A DNA stretch of 64,000 nt. Origin: Dillenia suffruticosa (lineage: Eukaryota > Streptophyta > Magnoliopsida > Dilleniales > Dilleniaceae). The stretch spans positions 18,130,001 to 18,194,000 of the forward strand of contig JAVTVX010000035.1 of assembly GCA_033439265.1 (NCBI GenBank). Reading direction: 5' to 3'. Shown in pieces: positions 22,587-32,737 of the stretch. Under the pieces are notes generated by a model. The model was not told where the DNA came from, did not search any database, and was given only the letters and a program-made list of their open reading frames with translations. The first letter of the stretch is position 1. Every line of letters starts with the position of its first letter. The position numbers were made by a program, and so were the translations under genes.

Positions 22587-24591
22587 AAAATCCTTAAAAT
22601 ACCCTAAATAAATTTAGAAATTAAAAAACTAAAAAGTTTACGTAATATATACGTATATTGAGAGAGCATGTGACAGATGGATTAAGAGAGGTCCATTGCG
22701 AGATTTCAAAGTCGTGGGAAAGAGAGAGAAAGAGACATGGGATACATAACTCCGAGGAGTAACGGGTAGATGTGTTTTATTTATTTATTTATTTTTGTTC
22801 TTTTTTACTTTTTGTCCTCTCCTTTATTAAAGGCAAGGCATTCTGAATTGGCCTTTTTATGTTTTTTATAAGGTTGTCGCCTAATAAATAGAGAGAGGGA
22901 AATGAGATACAGAAATAAAACAAGGAATTCAACAGAAAAGGGAACGCAAAAAGCGGTTCATAGCAATAGCATATTTATAAAATTATTTCACCATACTATT
23001 AAAAGAAAAAAAAAGGGGGAGATGGTCCCTGCAAACCCCACGCCCACCCCACCTTCTCCCTCCGTCCATGCACGATTGCCTTGTGCAGTACTACTTGAAA
23101 AGGACGAGATGTGATAGGTTCTTATGTCAGTGCGGTAGCTACTGAGCTTTACTCCTTTGCCTGGTCCCGCTGTTTGCACTCGCATTGTTTTTAACACCAC
23201 TCCCACTAATTTTTAAAATATAAGTTGCCATAATTTTTTAAATTACCTCAATTACCCTCAAAGATAGATGGAAAATTTTTCAACAAAAAGCAGGAAAAGA
23301 ATTTTTTTTTTTCCTCACAGTCATCCATGAAAATTAATTACTATAAGTTTCTAAAATAGAAGTCAGAAAAACCAGAACCATTTTCTTGATTCCTCTTCTT
23401 CTTCTTGGTTTGTTTTCTTTAACATTCCAACATGGGCAGCAAGAGACACACTTTATGTCAAATAGTCAATCAAAACGACGGAGAAACTTTAGTTTCTGCC
23501 TGAGAATTCTTTGAACTAAGATTCTTTAGCCGCAGCTATATCTCCACTCTCAAACGTTAACTTGGAATATGGTACCTCAAACAATTATATGGGTAACCAA
23601 CAAAGACAATCCACTTTCGGATTTCTCCCTCGAAAGTGATGCGGCACTCAAAGTCGGAGACGGTAGGGAAATTACTCATCTTCATTTGGAGTAGCTCAAG
23701 TTCATCCACAGCAGAAAATGTTAGATAAGCGTTGTGCTCAATGACAATGGCAATCTGATTTTGTTAAGAAATTAAGTAGTATGGGAGAGATTTATGGATG
23801 ACTATGCTAATTGTTGGACTGATTTTAAGAGAAAGCTATTTCAAAAATCGAAAAGTGAGCTTTCATTTTCTATGAGTAATTGAAATATTTTTTTAAAATA
23901 AAAAATATATATAAACTTAATATTTTTGAAAGAATAATTTGTTAACTTACACTTTATTAGAGTGCTGTAAAAAATTAGGGGAATATGTATTGTTATTATA
24001 CCCTATCCCCATGAAAAAATTGGTATTTGACAAAGAAATATATACCACAATTTTGGAAGGATTGTTTAATGTAACTTTCCTTGATGGTGGGTCGCAAGCC
24101 CTTTCTAAGGGACGTGCTTTGATTGAGGAGGCATGCGTGGTCCTTTTTCTAATTTTTCTGTTACTGTTATAGTATTGTCCAAAGGACAGATTCTTTGTTA
24201 TCAATTTACCGTAAGGATTTCGTGAGCCCCTCCGCTTGGTGATATGTCCTATTCATTGGGGCCTCTTTGGTCCTGATATCTTTTAAGGGCACGCATGGCT
24301 CGTTTCATTGGAGAGTGGGTTAGAGTGAATATAAACTGGGCACATCAAACCCTTGCAATATCATTGCTCACTTTCCACCGTATGCAAAAATTCATTTTCC
24401 TTTTTAAAATATAAATTAAAGTTACCCAATATAAATAATATAACAAAAAGGCGAAAAAAAAGTTTTTTGAAAATTATTACCGCTTCTGACATGTTAAATG
24501 TATATCGCTTCTACCGTTTATTGTACAATTTTACAGGCATTGAAATTTATATGATTTGTAACTTCTAAATTTTTATCCCAGATATTCATTC
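22587..24591. other. Spacer with B-lectin relic between copia 3 and CACTA 4
   Basis: About 2 kb that includes a broken receptor-kinase fragment (listed separately) and AT-rich DNA. Reading frames near 22902-23114 and 23939-24172 were examined and match nothing I recognise. The copy B counterpart is 35803-37807. Confidence 0.5.
23439..23796 (+). pseudogene. G-type lectin S-receptor-like kinase relic, B-lectin domain (copy A)
   Basis: Conceptual reading across three frames gives NQNDGETLVSA, EFFEL-FFSRSYIS, LGIWYLK, TNKDNPLSDFS, and then LNDNGNLILL. This is the order and wording of the B-lectin domain at the start of plant S-locus receptor-like kinases (DGETLVSAGGTFELGFF, RYLGIWYK, NRDNPL, GNLVLL). 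The frame is broken by an in-frame stop after LVSA, another before LGIWY, and at least two frame changes. No PAN, transmembrane or kinase part follows. It is a short dead fragment, copied with the block. Confidence 0.75.
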
Positions 24592-25302
24592 CACTACAAA
24601 AAAAAAAAAAAAAAAAATAGTCTTTTAACCACAAATTTCACGACGAAAATTTTTAAAAAATTCATCGCTAAAAACATTAGTAACGAATTTAGCGACGGAT
24701 TTAGTAACGAAAATCTGAAATCCGTCGCTAAATTTAGCGACAAATAATTTTTCGTCGTTAAAATTCGTTACAAAATTTAGCGACGAAAAATTATTCGTCG
24801 CTAAATTAGCAATATAAAAAAATCCATTGCTAAATTTAGTGACAAAAATCTAAAATACGTCGCTAAATTTAGCAACAAATAATTTTTGTCGCTAAAATCC
24901 GTCGCTAATTTAGAAAAAAAAAGTCTGTCCAAAAATTATCCGTCCCTAATTTAGCGATGAATAAAAAAATCTTTCGCTGAATTAGCGACGGATTTGGAAT
25001 CCGTCGTTGATTCCAAATTCGTCAAAATGCCCGTCCTTGGATGGCCCTGCGCACGAGCTAGCACTAGCCTGGAGCCACATGCCTAGACAGGCCCCACCCG
25101 CCCGAGGCAGAACCCCACCCGCCCGCCCGCCCGAGCCAGCCAAATTCGTCGAAATGCCCGTCCCTGGATAGCCCTGCCCACGAGCCAGCACTAGCATGGA
25201 GCCTCGTGCCTGGACAGGCCCCACCCGCCCGAGCCAGCACCCCCGCTCCAACTCTCCTCACTTAATTGCTGGAAAATGCCACTTTGCCTCCTGCCTCCAC
25301 CG

Positions 25303-25313
25303 TGGTTCGAACT
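25303..25313 (-). promoter_or_regulatory. Degenerate box B, left arm of CACTA 4
   Basis: AGTTCGAACCA on the minus strand sits at the same place as the left box B of CACTA 3. The matching box A region, read leftward from about 25360, has decayed (TTTAGTGGTTTACAGG). Copy B: 38519-38529. Confidence 0.35.
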
Positions 25314-25986
25314 CCTACACACCTGCACCTGCACGCACACGCATAAACCTGTAAACCACTAAACGAAATAAATTATGTGATATAATTTTTTTATTTTTAC
25401 TTATTATATTTCATTCTCATTTTTCTAATAATAATAAAATAATATATAATAACAATTTAAAATAATAAATATAATAAGTTTTTTTATTTAAACCACCAAC
25501 CTAAAATAATATTAATTAAAAATAATAAATATGATAATTTTTTAATAAAATAAAAAATAATAAAATACTAATTTAAAATAAAATAATAAATTAATTAAAA
25601 AAATAAATTACTATTATATTTTGTTTTCCTCTGTTTTTCTTTTATTTTATTATTTTATTATTTTTATTATTTTATTATTTTTATCATTTTTATTTTATTT
25701 TTGTATTCCATAGTTAAAAATGGATTATGGAATCTCAATAATATAAAATTATAATTATCAATAAATTATAATATATTAATAATTTAAAAAAATCTGTATA
25801 TTTAATCACAAAATATTTTTATTCGTTTGAATATATAAGAAATTTCAATATAATTATTATATATAAGAAATTTTAATAATGAGAATAGAAAGAAAAAAAC
25901 CAAAAATAGAGATGAGAGTAAGAGGAAGAAAAAAAAAGTGAGAACAGAAAACAAATGAGGAGGAAGAAAGCAAAAAAAAAAAGTGG

Positions 25987-26052
25987 TGGTACAGTGGTGA
26001 CATGTCTTTCGTTCAAATGCGAGATCCAAGGTTTTGACTCCGGTTCAAATCC
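25987..26052 (+). promoter_or_regulatory. tRNA-like box A/box B pair, right arm of CACTA 4
   Basis: TGGTACAGTGGT (25987-25998, box A 10 of 12) and GGTTCAAATCC (26042-26052, perfect box B), 43 nt apart. It points outward to the right end, as in CACTA 3. The copy B pair is at 39203-39268 and is unchanged. Confidence 0.5.
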
Positions 26053-27232
26053 CTTCAAAAGTATTTAGCATTTTTTTTAGCACTAAAACAATAAAGGGCG
26101 GGTGCTCGTGCGGGCATGCGCGGACGCGGGCGTGAGCAGGGCGAGGGCGCGCGCATGGAGCAGACGCCCAGGCAGGCGCGCACCCCTGCTTGCGCCAGGC
26201 GCCCGTGCGGGCATGCGCGGGCGTCCAAGCATGCGCGCGCGCCTGCCTGCGCCTGGGGCCCATGCGTGCTTGAGCGGGCGCCGGCGCGCGCCCCTACCTA
26301 CGCCCGGTGCCCAGCATATCCGGATTAATATTTAATTAAAAATTTTGTATTATTGAATGAAATAATATAAATAAAATAAAAGTTATCAATACAATAATAA
26401 AAAATATTAAATCAAACAAAAAAAGAAAAAAATAATAAATTAATTAAAATATATATATATTTTAAATAAAATAAAAAATATATATTTTTTTTAAGAATTA
26501 AATAATATTATTCTTTTAAAAAAATGAAATATAATATAATAAAATAAAATGTAAATTAAAATATTATAACATAATAATAATATGATTTGTTAATATAAAT
26601 TAATAAAATAAAATAAAAATAAAATAAAATTCTAATTAAAAAAAGATTAAATTCAGCGACGGATTTGAAATCCGTTGCTAAAACAGCGACGAATTTGGAA
26701 ATCCGTCGTTGAAACAGCGACGGATTTTAATCCGTCGCTAAATTACCACCGGATAAATTTCGTCGTTATTAAATTAATTTTTTATTTTAAATATTATATT
26801 TTATTTAATTATACATAAAAAATTTAGCGACGGATTGGGATTTTCGTCGCTAAATTAATTTTTAACTTAAATATAACATATTAATAAAATAAAAAGAAAA
26901 ATAGAAAAAATAAAATTTTATTTCAAAATTTAGTCACGAAATATTATTCGTCGCTAATTAGCGATGAAATTTGTAACAAAAAATTTTTTGTCGCCAATTA
27001 GAGACGAATTTAGCCACACAAAAATTTTTTCGTCACTAATTAGTGATGAATTTAGTTACGAATGATGTGTCCATCGTTAATTTAACCACGACTTCATTTT
27101 CGTTACAAATTTTATGATAAATTAGCGACAAAAAAATTTTTATCGTTAAATTCATCGTAAAATGGTGACGAATTTTTTTCGTCATGAAAACCCGTAACTA
27201 AAACCGTGTTTTTTTTTTTTTTTTTGGTTGTG

Positions 27233-27950
27233 TTCATCATTTTACGTTTTCATCTTTTACGTCTTCATTTTACACAGAAATATTAACTTTTGATAATACT
27301 CCACACCAACCTCTCGTATATATCAATATCACAAGAATTTTAAAAATATCTTTGGCCCCCACCACTGGGGATAATACTCCACACCAACCCCTCGTATATA
27401 TCAATATCACAAGAATTTTAAAAATATCTTTGGCCCCCACCACTGGGGATAATACTCCACACCAACCCCTCGTATATATCAATATCACAAGAATTTTAAA
27501 AATATCTTTGGCCCCCACCACTGGGTCTATCCCCAGATGTTAAACATCTTATTCTGATGCTTCTTCCCCCATTAATGGAGTTGGCAGAGGCTCTTACCTC
27601 GTAACGATGCAAGTAATGAAGTGCTAGCGACATTGTTGACCCTTCACGGGGATGCCTTTTGGGCTGCCATTGGATCCCAAATGTCATGCCACCACTTGTC
27701 TATTCATAATTCAACCACTTATTGCGTGCACAGGTGCTCAAAAGTTGTGGATTATATTTATTTATTATAAAAACACTTAATTTTATAATTAATTTAATAT
27801 TTAAATTAAATTATTTTTCAAATTCATAAAAAAATATATAATATATATAAACAACAAGAACAAAATTTAAAAAAAAGTCTAATCATCGGAATTCTAAAAC
27901 AATTAATGTATGAGGTAAAAAATGATAATAAGTGAAATAAAAAGATAATA
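27233..27950. other. Spacer with 78-bp tandem repeat, right of CACTA 4
   Basis: The left part holds the 78-bp array. The rest (27526-27720) is a moderately GC-balanced stretch with no recognisable gene, then AT-rich DNA. The copy B counterpart is 40443-40910. Confidence 0.45.
27292..27525. repeat. 78-bp tandem repeat, three units (copy A)
   Basis: Units start at about 27293, 27371 and 27449 with GATAATACTCCACACCAAC and end in GGCCCCCACCACTGG. They are nearly identical. Copy B has one unit (about 40503-40580). Because 78 is a multiple of three, the repeats also give a repeated open frame on the minus strand, which is not evidence of coding. Confidence 0.95.
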
Positions 27951-29240
27951 TGAATAAAGCGATTTGAGGCTTAAAAAACAGAAAAACCTATGTTAAAAAA
28001 AACCCCAAAAGATTTAAGAGAAAAAAAAGATCAAAAAATAAAAAAAAAATAAGGATCTAAATGGAAAAGAAATATGATTTAAAAATAAAGGAATAACTTT
28101 ATGTTCAAAAAAGACAAAAGATTAAAACGAACAAATTTGGGTAAAAATGGGATTTGAATGGACAAGTGAAAACAAAAAAGGGAAAAAAAACTTTTCTAAA
28201 AAAACGAAGAACACGAAAGGAAAAAATTCTGGATTAGATAAAAAAGTTAGTATCTGAATGAAAAAAATTTAAAACCGTGATTTAAAAATAAATTAATGAC
28301 TATCCGTGATGCCAAAAAAACTAAAAGAGAAAAAATCTACGTTCTAAAAAAGCGAAGAGCTTAAGAGGAAAAAAAGTTGTATTAAAAACAAGAGTAAAAA
28401 TCTGAATGAAAAAAAAAACTATAGTTAAAAAAAAAAGACGACCATCTGTGAGACAAAAAAATAAAAGAGATAAAACCTATATCCCAAAAAGACAAAAGAC
28501 TTAAACAAAAAAAGAGTCAAGAAAAAGTAAAATGACTTGAATTAAAAAAAAAAGTGTGGTCTCGTAATAACGAAGAACCCAATAAAAAAAAGGTTAAAAA
28601 AAAGTACAAGAAATTGAACAAAAAAAATGTGGTTCAAAAAAGGAAAAGAGCCTAAGCCAAAAAGGGGATCAAAACGAAAAAGTGTAAGAATTTAAATAAA
28701 AAAAAAGGGGTCCAACAAAAAAAGCGCAAGAATTTGAACGAAACAAAAAAAATTGTGGTCCCAAAAGACGAATGACCTAAGCAAAAAAAAAAAGATCAAA
28801 AAAAGCACAACGATTTGAACGAAACAAAAAAAAAGTATGATTCCAAAAAGAAAAAGGATTCAAGTAAAAAAAATACGATAAAAAAAAACGCAAGAATTTG
28901 AACGAAAAAAAAAAAAAACCAAAGTGTGGTACCAAAACAATGAATGACCCGAGGGGAAAAAACCGTCAAAACGAAAAAGTGTAAAGAATTGAACGAAAAA
29001 AAAGGATGTGAACGGATAAAAAAAAAAGAAGAAGAAGAAGCTGACCGGTAAAAAAAAAGTACAAGGATTTGAACGAACTAAAAAAAAGGTATGGTTCCAA
29101 AAAAATGAAGGACCTAAAGGGCAAAAACACTTGTCAAAATGAAAAAGTGAAAGAATTTGAACGAAAAAATAGGACACGAACGAAAATAAGAAAAAGAACA
29201 AAAAAGCTGTACCAAGAAAAAAATGATATGAAGAATTTAA
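27950..29240. repeat. A-rich degenerate minisatellite (copy A)
   Basis: The plus strand is strongly A-rich. In its right half the word GAATTTGAACGAA returns at about 28729, 28812, 28894, 28986, 29064 and 29153, a spacing of about 78-92 bp, with GTGGTNCCAAAA and GACCTAA at fixed places between. The unit is heavily decayed to the left. It is a diverged tandem array, not coding. Copy B: about 40960-42275. Confidence 0.7.
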
Positions 29241-29289
29241 TAATTTGTCAACCATTTTAGAATTGTATCAAAAGGTGACAAAAACAAAA

Positions 29290-29465
29290 AAAAAAATTAA
29301 TCATCTATTATCTTATTGATGGATTGATTAGACTTTGTACTCCTTCATTTTCTTCAGCAACTGTTGAAAGAGCTTTCTCAATTATAAAGTTAATCAAGAT
29401 TAAACTTCAAAATAGATGGAAAAACCAAAACCAATTTCTTGATAACTGTTTGATGGTGCATATTG
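29290..29465 (+). pseudogene. hAT transposase C-terminal fragment (copy A)
   Basis: The reading IRLCTPSFSSATVERAFSII then LQNR and LDNCLMVHI matches the C-terminal dimerisation region of plant hAT transposases (usual wording ...PVATATVERSFSAMK...NDCLVVYIE). It is cut at 29465 by the copia 2 LTR. No upstream transposase domains (BED finger, catalytic core) were found; the A-rich minisatellite lies there instead. A DNA-transposon relic. Confidence 0.75.
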
Positions 29466-32088
29466 TGTTGGTAAATGCCTATGAGAGGTATTTTAATAAT
29501 TTTGTGATAATAGAATAACTTTCATTATCCCATAAACCATAACTCCTCATAATTCTACGTGGGTATCTATTATCTTCTTTAGTAGTGAATTGAAGAATGA
29601 GAATAATGGGGTTTGAATATAAGCACACATTTTCTAGAGGAAAGATTGAGGGTTTGAGGAAATTTCAACAAGAAAAATTTTTTTCGTCATTGGATTCACC
29701 GAACATTAGATTGAGGTGTCGTGAATACGTGATGGTAGTTCATTTTGTGATCACCATCCCGATTGCGAGATCATCAAGAGAGAAGTATCATTATTCCCAA
29801 ATTGTCTGCAATTATTCATTGAGGTATGCCCAAAGATTTGATCATTTAATTATTCCAAAAAACCTATCATATTTCCACTTGTACATAAATTAAATTTAAC
29901 ATTGGTATAAGAGCTTTTGCCAGATATTTTAAAACATTGTTTTTGGAATTTTTCGGGTATAAAAAAATTTGGGATTTAGATTATGCATGAATTTCATGAA
30001 TCCAATTATATCACGAAATTGCCCATGATTTGTAGATTATGAAAATAATTTTTTCCTAATTTTTGGAGTACTTTAAAACCATGAAATATGAGGTCAAAGG
30101 TTTCGACTTTTAATGGTGCTGAAACATAAAACCGTAAATCTGTCGAATTCAAGGACAAATTGATCTATAAATTTGGTATAAATGTATTCCTCGTATGCCG
30201 ATCTATATTTTGACATATACATTGTGTATTGCCGTGGCCGGAAACTAGGTTTTCCTACATGGCCGTGAAGGGCAAAATTTTAGACACTTGATCCGTCAAA
30301 ATTAGGGTTTGAATCTCCCAAAAATCAAGTTAAGGATGACTTTGAAAAATCCAATTACATTTATCGGATGAGATCGCAATCAAAAATGGGCCGACAAAGC
30401 GTTTTCTGGCAACTGGGTCGTAAGAACCCGGTTGCAAACCCGTCGGGCAAAGAAGACCCAAACCAGACCTGTAGGTACATGACGTACACGGGCACAAAGG
30501 CGCGTCATGCAAACAGGGGTGCTGGAGAGTGAACTTCCCGTGCGGTGAGGCACGTGAAGGGCTTTGGTGGGACTAGGTGAGATCGGACTTGGATTTGTGT
30601 GTTGACCCGCGTCCCGACCCGATTCGCGACCCAGGTAATGCGGATCGAGTACGTGGGCACCTGTAAGGGACACGCCACACGTCTGACATGTGTGCCAAAC
30701 TACTGTTAGCGCGTGGAGCTTCGCCGCCAATGGGTGGTAGCACGTGGGAATCCCAACAGTACGTTAGACTATTTTGAATTGGATTTTTCAAATTTTTCGA
30801 GCGTCTCATCTCTATATTTGTAATTTTTTATATACCGAATTCAAATCTGGATGGCAAGATATTATTCTAGGTTTTAGTATATGGTATCGTTGACTCATAC
30901 GCTCGCTTTGAGATCTATACTCAAATCATTTGGAATTTGTTGATTCAAATGGTACACAAAATGTGAGAGCATCACTAAGTTATTAAAATCTCTCTAAATG
31001 CAAGGAGAATAAACTAAATAATGAGATCTGTGCGATTTTACACTGTAGATTCAATTTGTTCTCAAGAAACAAGATTTGTATAAGATTCTAAGGCACAAGA
31101 TAGTGGGCCCTAGAGAGGGTACCATAACTCAGACTAGATAGGATAATAAAGTCTATTGTGCGTAGAAGAAAATGAAAGCCAAGTTAGGGAAATTCTTATT
31201 AGTGGTATGCACGATAACATGATCTAAATCTATAAGCAGTATCATACGGTTATGTTAGTTTGACTTACCCTAAAAGAGTATAATATTACTTTTTTCAGCT
31301 CTTATAGTAAGGATATTGAAAAAAATGGCTGACCATGCAATGATACAACATTTGATATAAATGTCTATTATGATCACCGAGTTAAGGAATGCGAGCAAGC
31401 CTATTTTGGATGATATTCAGTTACTGGGTGTGATCGAGTTTTTTATCTGATTCATGGAAAATCATGAAAACTTATTTCATATATGACGAGAGTATTCGTA
31501 CTTGCAATGATGTAAGTAAGCACTATGAGTTCGAGAAGGAGCACCTAGAGGCGAATAGGCCGCATTTGGGTCATGTTTATGCGAGTGGAGTCGAGTAAAA
31601 ACTCCCGCGAAACCTAATAAATAGAATAAGTATGAGAAGAAGACATAAAATTTAGGCAATAAGAAACCATCCGAGAAATCCAACAACAAACTACAAAATC
31701 GCAGGAAGAATGAATTTGATAAGACCAATGTGAAGTACTACATCTGAGATAGATTTGGTCATTTCGCTCATGAGTGTGACGAGCAAAGGCATGTCATTCT
31801 TTTTTACGTGGGTTTAAGATTTGTCTTATATATTCTAATACTCCATGATTTTTCTCCTTTACGGTTTGTAAACTTAGCAGTCACTGACCACGTAACTTGA
31901 GATAGGAGTACATACATGGAGTTCCGCTAGGTGAATTCTCGGGTTAGGAGGATTTATGTAAGAAATGAAACATTTGTCGTCATCAAAGGGATCGACACTT
32001 GCAAGTTGGAGTTACAAATTAGTCAGACTCTGCATCTAAAGGACAATCTTTACACTTCAGATATCGTCGGAACTTGATTTTAATACTT
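29466..32088 (+). mobile_element. Truncated duplicate of copia 2, 5' part (copy A)
   Basis: It has the 5' LTR (29466-29901), the primer-site region just after it, the untranslated leader and the gag/protease remnants. It stops at the duplication joint at 32088, so integrase, RT, RNase H and the 3' LTR are absent. It was made by the tandem duplication, not by its own insertion. Broken. Confidence 0.9.
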
Positions 32089-32367
32089 CAGATTACCCAA
32101 TTTTCTCCTATGAAGCTATTTTGTGACAACAAAAAGTTCATCTAGATTGCTCACATTGATCTCTTCCATGAAGGTACCAAACACATAAAAGTAATTTGTC
32201 ATTTGACTAGATATCGTATCAAGATAAGTGATGTCCAACTTGTATGAATCTCACCTCTCAAATAAACCGTTGATATTTTCACCAAAGTATTACCTTGAGA
32301 ACACTTTCATGACTCAGTTTCCAAATTCAAATTGGTCTCTTACTCACCTACTTGACTTTGAGGGGGA

Positions 32368-32563
32368 TGTTAATGTAATTTAACTAATGTGATATTTTTT
32401 AATATAATTTAGGTAACTCAATATTTTCTTCATACTCTATAAATATTCACAATTATGGTGCCATAATATTGACAGAATATTAAGTGAATATTACCAACAT
32501 ATTCGTTATATATTTTATAGTATATTCATTGCACATTCTACCGTAAGGCTTAGACTTCTAACA
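32368..32563 (+). repeat. 3' LTR of copia 1, copy B duplicate
   Basis: Same LTR as 16697-16892 at an offset of 15671. Here only the last RNase H codons of copia 1 (from 32092) precede it, because the duplication joint cuts the element. Confidence 0.85.
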
Positions 32564-32737
32564 AATATATATAGCCCCTCTATATAATTAAAAATACATA
32601 ATATTTTCTATAAACGATAATCTTAAATTTATTGGCTATATTCATATAAATAAAAGACAATTATAATAATGCATAAAATAGAACACCATAGATTTTTATC
32701 GGTCATAAACTAAATAATATTTATCAAATTTTCTCAA

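Larger units (their letters stand above)
24592..27232. mobile_element. Non-autonomous CACTA element 4 (copy A, about 2.64 kb)
   Basis: It begins CACTAC followed by a long A run at 24592 and ends, after a T run, in GGTTGTG at 27232. The triplet TTC on both sides (24589-24591 and 27233-27235) is a matching 3-bp target duplication. Inside are subterminal GCGACGGA/GCGACGAAT arrays (about 24620-25020 and 26650-27200), a left GC-rich arm with two near-identical halves (about 25020-25250), an AT-rich core, and a right GC-rich arm (26097-26320). Same plan as CACTA 3 and alignable with it at both ends and arms, but more decayed. No transposase. Present in both duplicates, so it predates the duplication. 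Confidence 0.92.
16421..32088. repeat. Tandem segmental duplication, copy A
   Basis: The block matches 32092-45149 almost base for base in the same direction. It begins at ATTACCCAAT (16421) inside copia 1 and ends at TTAATACTT (32088) inside copia 2. Copy A is longer than copy B because it holds a 2451-bp CACTA element plus its target duplication (19550-22003) and two extra 78-bp repeat units (27292-27525). Long stretches align with no indel: 22001-24592 matches 35217-37808 at a constant offset of 13216. Confidence 0.96.

Noticed and set aside
23939-24204. Overlapping frames on both strands near 24 kb, repeated at 37.2 kb
   Set aside because: Preserved in both copies only because the duplication is recent. 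No similarity recognised and no gene structure.
26045-26335. Arg/Ala/Pro-rich frames in CACTA 4 and its copy at 39261-39551
   Set aside because: Same cause: the GC-rich arm gives stop-free text in several frames.
27270-27521. A minus-strand protein made of three 26-residue repeats
   Set aside because: The 78-bp DNA repeat is divisible by three, so repetition follows automatically. Copy B has only one unit and there is no gene context.
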